A stretch of DNA of 35,455 nt from a bacterium (GTDB lineage: Bacteria > Hydrothermota > Hydrothermia > LBFQ01 > DSFT01), in NCBI GenBank assembly GCA_030550205.1, contig JAUQPS010000008.1:1-35455 (forward strand), read 5' to 3'. A program made the translations under genes and the position numbers. Within the stretch, counting starts at the first letter, position 1; the number at the start of each line of letters is the position of its first letter. The notes under the pieces were generated by a model. It was not told the DNA's origin. It was given only the letters and a program-made list of their open reading frames with translations, and made no database searches. Shown here in pieces: positions 10,462-18,468 of the stretch.

Positions 10462-10579
10462 CCCGGGCTACCATACCGGTGGGGAAACACCCGGTTCCAT
10501 TCCGAACCCGGTCGTTAAGCCCACCAGGGCCGATGGTACTACTCTCGCAAGGGAGTGGGAGAGTAGGTCGTAGCCCGGG
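10462..10579 (+). rRNA. rrf: 5S ribosomal RNA, copy 1
   Basis: A 118-nt gene. Terminal helix I pairs CCCGGGCTAC with GTAGCCCGGG, and the conserved loops CCATTCCGAACCCGG and GGGAGAGTAGG are present. It follows 23S by 30 nt in the same transcript. Its 3' end abuts a CTTTAAAATTTTTT sequence that is both a T-rich tail after a strong stem and a promoter match for the next gene. Confidence 0.96.
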
Positions 10580-10590
10580 CTTTAAAATTT
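10580..10590 (+). promoter_or_regulatory. Promoter after 5S copy 1
   Basis: CTTTAAAATTT directly follows the 5S terminal helix. Unlike most promoters here it lies 34 nt from the start codon, so the message would have a leader of roughly 25-30 nt carrying a strong Shine-Dalgarno sequence (AGGAGG, 10611-10616). Confidence 0.5.
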
Positions 10591-10624
10591 TTTATTAATA
10601 CAAGTATAAAAGGAGGTTAAAACT

Positions 10625-11224
10625 ATGTTAAATTTTATAATAATAGCTTCCTTAGAGGATATATATTATGAGATTTTGAGTTTAAAAGACGAAATTCAAA
10701 CCTCCAATGTTTGCCCTTCTAATGAAATGCTTGATAAGTTAAATTCATATTTAGACCTTATGATTAAAGAAATAGATGCAAATGTAACAACCCAAGATAC
10801 TTCCTATATAAAGTTATATCTTCAATCTAATATGACAAATTTGGAAAAGATAAGTAATGAACTTGAAAATATAAAAGGTTTAATTATATCAAAATGTGTG
10901 CCATTTTTAGCTTTTATAATATCTCCTGGTAAGCAGGATAAAGCGGTTTGTGAATGTGAAAAATCAACATGTAGTGGCATATTTTGTAAATGTAATTCTG
11001 ATGGAACATGTTGGGCTATTTTGAAGGCAAAAGGTGATTCTCGTTCATTTCTTACAAAACCCGAAATTGAGAAATTGTCAAATGATGAAGTTATACTATA
11101 TGATCTATCAGGAAAAGTTCTATTTAGAGGGAAGGCTGAAAATCTTAAAAACTTAAAGTTTAAAAATGGTATTTATTTAATGAAAAATAAAGATGGGAAT
11201 TTTAGAAAGGTTATAATATACTAA
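10625..11224 (+). CDS. Cys-rich exported protein with a sorting-type C-terminus, between two 5S genes
   Basis: A 199-residue protein I cannot assign to a named family. It has a very short hydrophobic N-terminus (MLNFIIIASLED), a long helical region (about 15-90), a cysteine cluster (CECEKSTCSGIFCKC, about 113-127, then GTCW), and a C-terminal module (ILYDLSGKVLFRG to the final NFRKVIIY) that resembles type IX secretion sorting domains. This suggests an extracellular, disulfide-stabilised protein. AGGAGG lies 8 nt before the ATG, the clearest Shine-Dalgarno sequence outside operon interiors. A 5S copy stands on each side, and the stop is 10 nt before the second. Confidence 0.8.
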   Translation: MLNFIIIASLEDIYYEILSLKDEIQTSNVCPSNEMLDKLNSYLDLMIKEIDANVTTQDTSYIKLYLQSNMTNLEKISNELENIKGLIISKCVPFLAFIISPGKQDKAVCECEKSTCSGIFCKCNSDGTCWAILKAKGDSRSFLTKPEIEKLSNDEVILYDLSGKVLFRGKAENLKNLKFKNGIYLMKNKDGNFRKVIIY

Positions 11225-11234
11225 TTTTTAATTA

Positions 11235-11352
11235 CCCGGGCTACCATACCGGTGGGGAAACACCCGGTTCCATTCCGAACCCGGTCGTTAAGCCCACCAG
11301 GGCCGATGGTACTACTCTCGCAAGGGAGTGGGAGAGTAGGTCGTAGCCCGGG
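11235..11352 (+). rRNA. rrf: 5S ribosomal RNA, copy 2 (identical to copy 1)
   Basis: All 118 bases match copy 1. Identity extends only about three bases upstream (ATTA), while downstream it continues with one mismatch for about 14 more bases into the promoter-like tail. No 23S precedes it; the neighbour upstream is a protein gene, so this copy is probably transcribed as the 3' part of that mRNA or by read-through. Confidence 0.95.
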
Positions 11353-11365
11353 CTTTTAAATTTTT
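11353..11365 (+). promoter_or_regulatory. Promoter of the DUF167 gene
   Basis: CTTTTAAATTTTT, one mismatch from the tail of 5S copy 1. The TTAAAT core ends 7 nt before the ATG at 11369, so the message would be leaderless. Confidence 0.5.
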
Positions 11366-11368
11366 AAA

Positions 11369-11596
11369 ATGAGAATCTCCGTTATTGTTAAACCTAATTC
11401 AAAACAAAATAAAGTTGAAAAAATTGAAGAAAATAAATTAATAGTATATTTAAAAGAACCTCCCAAAGAAAATAGAGCTAATGTAGAATTAATAGAAATT
11501 CTTTCAGAGTATTTTAAAGTTCCAAAATCAAAAATTTCTATTATTCGTGGTTTAACTGGAAGGCAAAAAATTATAGAAATTAAAGATTTGAGATAA
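11369..11596 (+). CDS. yggU: DUF167 (YggU) family protein
   Basis: A 75-residue protein matching the DUF167/YggU pattern: VIVKPNSKQNKVEKIEENKLIVYLKEPPKENRANVELIEILSEYFKVPKS in outline, with the conserved PPKENRAN and a terminal strand after RGLTGRQK. It is a small cytoplasmic alpha/beta protein of unknown function. It starts 17 nt after 5S copy 2, with no Shine-Dalgarno sequence. Confidence 0.9.
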   Translation: MRISVIVKPNSKQNKVEKIEENKLIVYLKEPPKENRANVELIEILSEYFKVPKSKISIIRGLTGRQKIIEIKDLR

Positions 11597-11855
11597 TTTA
11601 TTCAAATTGACAAATGCTTCCTCATCCTATGTTTTCATATAAAATAAAGTGATAGCCTTTTCTTTATTATCTTTTCCTTCTCTTACTAACGACAGACAAA
11701 GCAAGAATTGCAAAGATGTATGCTAACTTTAACTTAATTGTAACAGCAGAAGGGGTATTGGGAAAAACCTATAGAATTGACAAGAAACATAGTTGGCGAA
11801 GAGATAGTAATTATACTTCTTTCTGCGCCTGGTGCAGTGGAATATTATCCGAAAC
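11597..11855. other. Non-coding or decayed stretch, unassigned
   Basis: There is no convincing gene. Short open stretches in two frames (one starting at 11716) give protein-like strings such as KMYANFNLIVTAEGVLGK and ELTRNIVGEEIVIILLSAPG, but I recognise no family and neither carries the promoter motif. Base composition is less AT-rich than neighbouring genes. It runs directly into the OsmC pseudogene and may be a relic of the same decay or insertion. Confidence 0.4.
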
Positions 11856-12129
11856 AATGTCACTATTAAGTGGACGGGAAACAAAGGGGAATGAACAAAA
11901 AATTATCACTTCTACGATAGGGACTACATTATAATAATTGAAGGGAAAAAAAGATAATTTATGCTCTTCCGATCCCACATTTTTTGGTAATAAAACAAAT
12001 CATAATCCCGAAGGATTATTTTTAGCTTCCATTTCAGCTTGCCATATGCTTTGGCATTTACATTTATGTGCTGCTGATGGAATTATCAACATACTCAGTT
12101 GTAACAATAACATACAAAACTTTGCATAA
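11856..12129 (+). pseudogene. OsmC-family protein pseudogene
   Basis: Two frames together give an OsmC/YhfA-like protein: NVTIKWTGNKGE, stop, TKNYHFYDRDYIIIIEGKK, frameshift, then DNLCSSDPTFFGN and NPEGLFLASISACHMLWHLHL. The last string carries the catalytic-type cysteine in SACHMLWHLHLCA. The damage is a TGA at 11892-11894, where GGA (glycine) is expected, and one extra base in a run of seven A (11946-11952). The C-terminal half with the second family cysteine is missing; the frame ends after CNNNIQNFA. No promoter motif or Shine-Dalgarno sequence is seen at the head. The family normally reduces organic peroxides. Confidence 0.8.
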
Positions 12130-12158
12130 AAAACTAATGAGTTATGCTTTAAAGGTAA

Positions 12159-12827
12159 TTAAATTTCTCTTTTTATAGCATTTATTGCTTCAATAGGATC
12201 CTTTGATTGTGTAATAGCTCTTCCAATTACTAAGAAGTCCGCTCCTTGTTTTATTGCTTCCTTTGGAGTTATCACTTGCTTTTGATCATCTTTTTTATTA
12301 TAAAATTCTGGTCTTACTCCTGGAACAATAACTAAAAAGTTTTTTCCAATAGTTTCTTTTATCTTTCTTATAAAATTGCCTGAAACAACAACTCCATCAA
12401 GATTACATTCTTTTGCTAAAAAACATCTCTTCATAACTACTGCACTTAATGGTAAATTAATTCCTATACTATATAAATCTTCTTGATTTAAACTTGTTAA
12501 AACAGAAACACCAATTAATTTTATTTTATCTGTGCTTTCTCTTGCTGAAATTAACATTTCTCTTCCACCAGATATATGAACTGTTAAATAATCAATTTCA
12601 AATCTATTTAAAACTTTTATAGTTTTACTCACTGTGTTCGGAATATCTTCAAGCTTTAAATCTAAAAAAACAACCGCTCCTTTACTTTTAAGATAATCTA
12701 TAACTTTAAAGCCTTCTGCTGTAAATAGTTCAAGCCCTACTTTAAAAAACTTATGAATATCAATAACTTCATCCACAAACTCCTTGAATTCCTTAAAGTT
12801 ATTAAAATCAAGAGCTATAAAGAACAT
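12159..12827 (-). CDS. pyrF: Orotidine 5'-phosphate decarboxylase
   Basis: PyrF makes UMP from OMP, the last step of de novo pyrimidine synthesis. The catalytic signature is FLDLKLEDIPNTV (DxKxxD intact), and the phosphate-binding VPGVRP and VIGRAI segments follow. At 222 residues it is of normal size for the short bacterial class. It is a single gene on the minus strand, divergent from the nucleotide-sugar dehydrogenase; UMP is the precursor of the UDP-sugars that enzyme uses. Confidence 0.95.
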   Translation of the reverse strand: MFFIALDFNNFKEFKEFVDEVIDIHKFFKVGLELFTAEGFKVIDYLKSKGAVVFLDLKLEDIPNTVSKTIKVLNRFEIDYLTVHISGGREMLISARESTDKIKLIGVSVLTSLNQEDLYSIGINLPLSAVVMKRCFLAKECNLDGVVVSGNFIRKIKETIGKNFLVIVPGVRPEFYNKKDDQKQVITPKEAIKQGADFLVIGRAITQSKDPIEAINAIKREI

Positions 12828-12828
12828 C

Positions 12829-12841
12829 TTAAATTTTAAGG
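12829..12841 (-). promoter_or_regulatory. Promoter of pyrF
   Basis: On the minus strand this reads CCTTAAAATTTAA, with TAAAAT ending only 5 nt before the ATG. This is the shortest spacing in the window and implies a leaderless start. Confidence 0.55.
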
Positions 12842-12842
12842 C

Positions 12843-12850
12843 TATAAAAT
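12843..12850 (+). promoter_or_regulatory. Promoter of the nucleotide-sugar dehydrogenase unit
   Basis: TATAAAAT, ending 9 nt before the ATG. It is arranged back to back with the pyrF promoter in a 32-bp divergent gap. Confidence 0.5.
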
Positions 12851-12859
12851 TTTAAGCTT

Positions 12860-14158
12860 ATGGAAAATGAAATTTTAAAAAGGATTGAAAATAAGACTTT
12901 AAAAATAAGTATCATAGGGCTTGGATATGTTGGGCTTCCTCTTGCGGTTGAATTTTCAAAAAATGATTTTGAGGTTTATGGAATTGATATAGATGAAGAG
13001 AAAGTAAAATCCATAAATGAAGGAATTTCTTATATACCTGATGTAAGCAGTGAAGAGCTTTCAAGTCTTGTTAAAAATAACAAAATTAAAGCATATAGTA
13101 GTTATGATATTTTAAATAATGTTGATGTAATAATTATTTCTGTTCCAACTCCTTTATCAAAAACCAAAGACCCAGATTTAAGCTATATTATGAATGCTGT
13201 AGATAATATAAAAAGATATTTAAAAAGAGGGCATGTTGTTATTCTTGAAAGCACAACTTATCCTGGTACAACAGATGAGGTTATTAAGCCTATTTTAGAA
13301 GAAACAGGTTTAAGATGTGGTATTGATTTCTTTTTAGCATTTTCACCTGAAAGAGTAAATCCTGGCGATAAAGTTTATAAATTGAAAAATACCCCTAAAA
13401 TTGTAGGTGGAGTTGATGAATTATCTGGAAAAATTGTTTATAACATTTATTCTAAAATTATTGATAAGGTTGTTATTGTTTCATCTTCAAAAGTTGCAGA
13501 GATGGCAAAATTATTAGAAAATACATTTAGAGCGGTAAATATAGCACTTGTAAATGAAATTGCAATTATGTGTAATATATTAAATATAGATGTTTGGGAG
13601 GTTATTGAGGCAGCGGGAACAAAGCCTTTTGGATTTATGAAATTTTATCCGGGTCCTGGAATTGGTGGGCATTGTATTCCTGTTGATCCAATTTATTTAT
13701 CTTGGAAAATGAAAATGTTAAATTACAATGCAAGATTAATAGAAGTTGCAAGTGAAATAAATACAAATATGCCAAGATATGTTGTTCAAAGAGTAGGAGA
13801 AATTTTAAATGAATATGAAAGAAGTATTAAAGGAAGTAGAATACTAATCCTTGGAGTTGCTTATAAAAAAGATGTTAATGATGTTAGAGAATCTCCTGCA
13901 ATTGATATTATTTCGCTCCTTGCAGATAAAGGGGCAATCGTTTATTATTTTGATCCCTATGTTCCAAGAATTAAGGTTGGGGAATTTGAAGTTGAAAGTA
14001 TAGAATTAACTGCGGATATTTTAAAAGAAAGTGATTTGGTTATACTTGTTACAGATCATAGCGTTTTTGATTATGATTTTATTTATAAGCATTCAAACTT
14101 AATTTTTGATACCAAAAATGCTTTTAAAAATTATAAAGAAAAAGTTTATAAATTATGA
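12860..14158 (+). CDS. UDP-sugar 6-dehydrogenase, probably UDP-GlcNAc type (WbpA-like)
   Basis: This enzyme oxidises C6 of a UDP-hexose to the uronic acid in two NAD-dependent steps, supplying polysaccharide synthesis. The Rossmann motif GLGYVGLPLA begins at residue 20. The central domain has FSPERVNPGD, and the catalytic cysteine is Cys272 in GPGIGGHCIPVDP. The C-terminal domain begins near LGVAYKKDVNDVRESPA. GIGGHCIPVDP and SPERVNPG are typical of the WbpA/WecC-type N-acetylated substrate group rather than UDP-glucose dehydrogenase; substrate is inferred. It overlaps the glycosyltransferase gene by 4 bases. Confidence 0.92.
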   Translation: MENEILKRIENKTLKISIIGLGYVGLPLAVEFSKNDFEVYGIDIDEEKVKSINEGISYIPDVSSEELSSLVKNNKIKAYSSYDILNNVDVIIISVPTPLSKTKDPDLSYIMNAVDNIKRYLKRGHVVILESTTYPGTTDEVIKPILEETGLRCGIDFFLAFSPERVNPGDKVYKLKNTPKIVGGVDELSGKIVYNIYSKIIDKVVIVSSSKVAEMAKLLENTFRAVNIALVNEIAIMCNILNIDVWEVIEAAGTKPFGFMKFYPGPGIGGHCIPVDPIYLSWKMKMLNYNARLIEVASEINTNMPRYVVQRVGEILNEYERSIKGSRILILGVAYKKDVNDVRESPAIDIISLLADKGAIVYYFDPYVPRIKVGEFEVESIELTADILKESDLVILVTDHSVFDYDFIYKHSNLIFDTKNAFKNYKEKVYKL

Positions 14159-14931
14159 AGGAGCCTTTCATTTCAATAATTATTCCAACTTTAAATGAAG
14201 AAAAATATCTTCCAAAACTTTTAAATTCTATAAAAGAGCAAGATTATAAAAACTATGAAATTATTGTAGCAGATGCAAATTCTACGGATAAAACTATTGA
14301 AATTGCAAGAAGTTATGGAGCTATTGTTATAGAGGGAGGGAAACCTGCAAAAGGGAGGAATAATGGAGCAAAAATATCTAACGGAGAATATTTATTATTT
14401 CTTGATGCAGATGTTATTCTTCCAAAGGATTTTTTAAAGAAAGCTATATCTGAATTTGATAAATTTTATTATGAGGTTGCTACATTTAAATTTAAACCAA
14501 TTTCTGAATTGAAAATTGATCACTTGTTATTTAGATTAGCTAATATCTTAATTGAAAGAACAAGAAAAGTTTATCCATTAGCACCTGGATTTTGTATCAT
14601 ATGCACAAGAAGGATTTTTAGAAGAATCGGAGGGTTTGATGAAAGCTTATATTTAGCAGAGGACCATGATTTTGTAAGAAGAGCTTCAAAAATTTCAAAA
14701 TTTGGAATTATAAGAAGTACAAATGTATTTGTAAGTGTTAGAAGACTTGAAAAGGAAGGGAGAACAAATTTAGTTAAAAAATATTTTATGGTTGAAGTTT
14801 ATAGAATTTTAAAGAGAAAAGTTGATAAGGAAATTCTTGAATATGAATTTGGTAATTTTGAGAAAACAAATGGTAAGTTAAATAAATTGGAAGAAATTGT
14901 TGAAAGAATTATAAAAACACTGCGCAGATAA
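14155..14931 (+). CDS. Family 2 glycosyltransferase
   Basis: A 258-residue GT-A glycosyltransferase with the opening strand ISIIIPTLNEEKYLPKLL, the nucleotide-binding DANSTDKT, and the metal-binding DAD at residues 84-86 (FLDADV). A later AEDHDFVRRA provides the usual acidic base region. No membrane segment is evident, so it is probably cytoplasmic or peripheral. Its ATG overlaps the stop of the UDP-sugar dehydrogenase (ATGA), so the two probably build an envelope glycan together. Acceptor and donor cannot be read from sequence. Confidence 0.9.
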   Translation: MKEPFISIIIPTLNEEKYLPKLLNSIKEQDYKNYEIIVADANSTDKTIEIARSYGAIVIEGGKPAKGRNNGAKISNGEYLLFLDADVILPKDFLKKAISEFDKFYYEVATFKFKPISELKIDHLLFRLANILIERTRKVYPLAPGFCIICTRRIFRRIGGFDESLYLAEDHDFVRRASKISKFGIIRSTNVFVSVRRLEKEGRTNLVKKYFMVEVYRILKRKVDKEILEYEFGNFEKTNGKLNKLEEIVERIIKTLRR

Positions 14932-14944
14932 AAGTTTATTTATG

Positions 14945-14960
14945 CTTTAAAATTTCAAAG
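14945..14960 (+). promoter_or_regulatory. Promoter of the FG-GAP protein unit
   Basis: CTTTAAAATTTCAAAG. This exact 16-mer recurs in front of glmL on the other strand. TAAAAT ends 18 nt before the ATG at 14972. An earlier ATG at 14964 opens only a three-codon frame. Confidence 0.6.
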
Positions 14961-14971
14961 TTGATGAGTAT

Positions 14972-16132
14972 ATGAGTTTAGTTGTTTGGAGTTTATGGGT
15001 AAATACAAGAACCTGGGATATTAGCCCAAATAATATAAATATTATGTATAGTCAAGATCAGCGATTTATATTTGTAGATCAATACTTATTATCACAAAAT
15101 AAAGTAGATACAATATTTTCATTCTCAAATTCAATAAAACGATTATATTTAGATTATCCATACATTCATTTCATAAGCAGAAATGTTGATACTCCATTTT
15201 TTAGCTTTAATTTGGAAACTAAAAAATTTAAATATTATGATATAGTAGGAACATTTTCGGATTTTTCGGTAATTTCAAAATTTCTTTTAGCATCATCAAA
15301 TTATTCAGATTCAAAAAGTTATAATTTTAAGGATAGTATCTCTTTTCCAATATATGGTTATAGGGTTATAGCATTTTCAAATAAAGAGTTATACATAGAT
15401 AAGAATAATAATTTAAGAGAAATTAAGACAAACCAAGTTATTATGGAGAATGTATTAAATATTTCAAGTTCAATGAATTATTTAGTTGTTTTTAAACCAG
15501 ATAGAGCTATAATTTTTGATAATAATTTTAACAAAATAAAGGAAATTTTAGGAAGTTTTTTAGATGGATTTTTAATTGATATTGATGGTGATAATAAAGA
15601 TGAATTTATTGCTTATGACAATTTTAGGATTTATTTGTATAGAGATAGTGATATGGAACTAATTTCAAGCTTAAAAGATAGTATAAATTGCATAATGATT
15701 TTAGATTACAATAAAGATGGGAGCTATGATTTACTTGTAAGCACAAAGAAAGAATTAAAATTATTTGAACAAATGCCCAAAACGAAGCTTGAAATTAATT
15801 ATGTTGATTATTCTATAATAAATACAAAATGTGGTTGCTTATCGGGTATGTTTTTAGTGTATGAAAAGCCAATAAAACCTGACCCATTTTCTGTAAAAAT
15901 TAAATATAAGTTAAATGGAATAGAATTTTCTGTGGATAATAAGGAGGGTGAGTTTATTACAATAAATCTTTTAGATACGAAGGGTTCATTTATTAGGACA
16001 ATTTATAGTGGAAAATTTAAAGGAATTAATTACTTTAATATAGAAAATATTGAAAAGGGAGGAGTTTATATTATTAGCATTAAAGGTGAAAAGAATGAGC
16101 AAAAAGTTTCCTTCATATGGAACAAAAAATAG
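14972..16132 (+). CDS. Exported FG-GAP/beta-propeller-like protein with a sorting-type C-terminus
   Basis: A 386-residue protein. The N-terminus is a short hydrophobic stretch, MSLVVWSLWVNTRTW, and an in-frame TAA upstream rules out extension. Two calcium-binding FG-GAP-type loops are visible, DIDGDNKDEF (about 204-213) and DYNKDGSYDL (about 248-257), as in beta-propeller surface proteins. A CGC pair follows near residue 290. The last 80 residues (NLLDTKGSFIRTI to the end) resemble FlgD-like/type IX sorting domains. It is probably a surface or secreted protein of unknown ligand. Its end overlaps the next gene by 16 bases. Confidence 0.8.
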   Translation: MSLVVWSLWVNTRTWDISPNNINIMYSQDQRFIFVDQYLLSQNKVDTIFSFSNSIKRLYLDYPYIHFISRNVDTPFFSFNLETKKFKYYDIVGTFSDFSVISKFLLASSNYSDSKSYNFKDSISFPIYGYRVIAFSNKELYIDKNNNLREIKTNQVIMENVLNISSSMNYLVVFKPDRAIIFDNNFNKIKEILGSFLDGFLIDIDGDNKDEFIAYDNFRIYLYRDSDMELISSLKDSINCIMILDYNKDGSYDLLVSTKKELKLFEQMPKTKLEINYVDYSIINTKCGCLSGMFLVYEKPIKPDPFSVKIKYKLNGIEFSVDNKEGEFITINLLDTKGSFIRTIYSGKFKGINYFNIENIEKGGVYIISIKGEKNEQKVSFIWNKK

Positions 16133-17493
16133 AATTATTTTTAAAACAACTACCTATATATGGGTTAATTAAAGAGACTGATAGTTTTATAGTTGGAGGA
16201 ACTATAAGAAGCTTATGGTTAAATGAAGAAAATTTTGATATTGATATACTTACATTTAATGACATTGAAGAAATTTCAAAGAAAATAGCAAAAATTACAA
16301 AAGGTACAATTGTTAAATTAGATGAGAATACAATTAGAGTTGCAAGTGATATAAATTATGATATATCTTCTCCAAGAGGAAATAATTTATTTGAGGATTT
16401 AAATAAAAGAGATTTTACAATAAATGCTGTTGCTTATGATGCAAAAAACAAAATTTTGATTGACCCTTTATTTGGGATAAATGATTTAAGAGAAGGAATT
16501 ATAAGAATGTGTTATAATGAAGCTTTTAAGGATGACCCTTTGAGAATGTTAAGAGCAATTAGATTTTCATCTGTTTATAATTTCAAAATTGAAATGAATA
16601 CATATAATCAAATTATAAAAGATAGTAGCTTAATTAATAATGTTTCATCTGAAAGAATTCATTATGAGTTGATTAAAATGTTCTCGGGTGAAAATCCTTT
16701 TCAAGCATTTAAAATGCTTATAAATACAAATATTGCATTTTATTTATTCCCTGAACTTATTGAATTGAGAAAGAATTTTCCCTATCTTGAACAAAATATA
16801 TTAGAGCATACATTAAAAGTTGTAGAATTTTTAGATTTTTATTTAAAGAATTTACATATGAGTCCATTTCATTATTATAAACACCGCTTTAAGGTTATTG
16901 AAAAACCTGAAAATAAAGCACTATTAATAATTTCTGCAATTTTTCATGATATAGCAAAACCCAAAACTTATAGTTATGAAAATGGAGAAGTTCATTTCTA
17001 TGGGCATGATACGCAGGGGGCATTAATGTTTAAAGAGATTGGTAGAAGATTAAGTTTTTCAAAAAATGAAATTAAAATAGTGAGTAATATAATAGCCAAT
17101 CATATGCATCCTCATTATTTATCAGAACCACAAACTACAAGAAAAGCTATAAATAGATTTTTAAATAGAAATGGAGAGTGGGCATTTCCAATAGTATTAT
17201 TGGCTTTTTGTGATGCACTTGGAACAAAACTTTCACATTATGGAGTATCTGGTCATTTAAAAATTGCGAGAATTATGGAAGATTTATTAATTGAGAAAGA
17301 AAAAGAAGCAAATAAACCACCAAGATTAATAACTGGTTATGATATTATGGAAAGGGGATTAAAACCATCACCAATATATAAGAAAATTCTTCAAGAAATA
17401 GAAGATTTAAGAGCAGAAGGTGTTATAAAGACAAGAGAAGAAGCCTTAAAGGTTCTTGATGAAATTATCAAAAAATACAAGGAGGATAATTGA
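16117..17493 (+). CDS. cca: CCA-adding enzyme / poly(A) polymerase family, with HD domain
   Basis: A class II nucleotidyltransferase that adds CCA to tRNA 3' ends or tails RNA. The head domain has VGGTIRSLWL (usually GGxVRD), the metal-binding DID at about 41-43, RDFTINAVAYD, and DPLRMLRAIRFSS. An HD phosphohydrolase domain follows (FHDIAKP, HDTQGA, ANHMHPH), then a helical tail, 458 residues in all. The HD domain is typical of bacterial CCA enzymes with phosphatase activity. CCA addition versus poly(A) polymerase cannot be decided by eye. Confidence 0.9.
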   Translation: MEQKIELFLKQLPIYGLIKETDSFIVGGTIRSLWLNEENFDIDILTFNDIEEISKKIAKITKGTIVKLDENTIRVASDINYDISSPRGNNLFEDLNKRDFTINAVAYDAKNKILIDPLFGINDLREGIIRMCYNEAFKDDPLRMLRAIRFSSVYNFKIEMNTYNQIIKDSSLINNVSSERIHYELIKMFSGENPFQAFKMLINTNIAFYLFPELIELRKNFPYLEQNILEHTLKVVEFLDFYLKNLHMSPFHYYKHRFKVIEKPENKALLIISAIFHDIAKPKTYSYENGEVHFYGHDTQGALMFKEIGRRLSFSKNEIKIVSNIIANHMHPHYLSEPQTTRKAINRFLNRNGEWAFPIVLLAFCDALGTKLSHYGVSGHLKIARIMEDLLIEKEKEANKPPRLITGYDIMERGLKPSPIYKKILQEIEDLRAEGVIKTREEALKVLDEIIKKYKEDN

Positions 17494-18053
17494 AAGAAAA
17501 TCTAAGAAAAATTTTTTTAACACCAATTATAAACTTACTTATAAAACTTAATATTCAACCAAATCTTATAACTTTTATAACATTTCTTTTAAACTTCATT
17601 CCCTTTTACTTTTATATAAACAAAAACTTTATACTTGGAGCAATTAGTTTAATTTTAGTAAATTTATTTGATGCAATAGATGGAGAATTAGCAAGAAAAA
17701 CAAATAAAACTTCAAAGTTTGGAGCATTCTTGGATTCTAACTTAGATAGATTTTCAGAAGCAATTATATTTTTAGCCTTCTTTATAGCATTTAAAAATAA
17801 TTTTTTAATTCAATTACTTTTGATAATTGGTGCATTTGGTTCTTTTTTTGTAAGTTATATAAGAGCAAGGGGTGAAGGATTAGGAATTTTAATTAAAGTA
17901 GGACCTATGGAAAGAGCTGAAAGAATTGCTTTTATATTTATAATGAGCTTTTTTATAGATTATATATTTTACTTTTTAATTGTTTTTAATGTTTTGGTTT
18001 ATCTTACAGTGATTAGAAGGTTATATAAGGGATATAAAATTTTCAAACTATGA
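17490..18053 (+). CDS. CDP-alcohol phosphatidyltransferase family membrane protein
   Basis: An integral membrane enzyme that joins a CDP-linked lipid to an alcohol in phospholipid synthesis. The family signature is complete: DAIDGELARKTNKTSKFGAF then LDSNLDR (DxxDGxxARxxxxxxxxGxxxDxxxD). About five or six hydrophobic helices span its 187 residues. The start is TTG, overlapping the previous stop (TTGA) and supported by AAGGAGG 4 nt upstream. The alcohol (glycerol phosphate, inositol phosphate or other) is not evident. It overlaps the next gene by 4 bases. Confidence 0.9.
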   Translation: MKENLRKIFLTPIINLLIKLNIQPNLITFITFLLNFIPFYFYINKNFILGAISLILVNLFDAIDGELARKTNKTSKFGAFLDSNLDRFSEAIIFLAFFIAFKNNFLIQLLLIIGAFGSFFVSYIRARGEGLGILIKVGPMERAERIAFIFIMSFFIDYIFYFLIVFNVLVYLTVIRRLYKGYKIFKL

Positions 18054-18451
18054 GAAAATTAACTTTCATTCTTTTGCTTTTATCTTGTAAAGCTAAGTCT
18101 GGTATTGAGATTGAAAATCCTTATGCAAGAATGGGAATAAAGGGAGGAACAAGTGCGGTTTTTATGAAAATTAAGAATTATGAAAAAACACCTGATACAT
18201 TATATGAAGTGATATGTGATTGTTCAAACGTAAGTGAAATCCATGAAACGATAATAAAGGGGGATTTAATGGAAATGAGAAAAAAGGAATTTCTAGTTAT
18301 AGATAAGGAAGTTGAATTAAAACCTATGGGTTTGCACATAATGTTAATAAACTTAAATAAAGAGCTAAAAGAGAATGATACAATTAATTTAACACTTAAA
18401 TTTAAAAGGCTTGGGGATAGAAAGATAAAAGTTCCAGTAAAAAAATTATAA
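18050..18451 (+). CDS. PCuAC-like periplasmic copper-binding lipoprotein
   Basis: A 133-residue protein with a short lipoprotein signal (MRKLTFILLLLSC; lipidated Cys13). The domain matches DUF461/PCuAC copper chaperones, which deliver Cu(I) to cytochrome oxidase. Candidate ligands are His65 (EIHET), Met74 or Met76, His96 and Met98 (GLHIML), close to the consensus H-x10-M-x21-HxM. A CDC near residue 56 is extra. It is the last gene of a four-gene overlapping unit; no oxidase gene is in the window, so its partner is unknown. Confidence 0.85.
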   Translation: MRKLTFILLLLSCKAKSGIEIENPYARMGIKGGTSAVFMKIKNYEKTPDTLYEVICDCSNVSEIHETIIKGDLMEMRKKEFLVIDKEVELKPMGLHIMLINLNKELKENDTINLTLKFKRLGDRKIKVPVKKL

Positions 18452-18468
18452 AAGAATTTTATAATATC

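Noticed and set aside
11716-11934. A 72-residue gene on the plus strand
   Set aside because: No promoter motif, no Shine-Dalgarno sequence, and its frame is overlapped by the clear OsmC frame from 11856.
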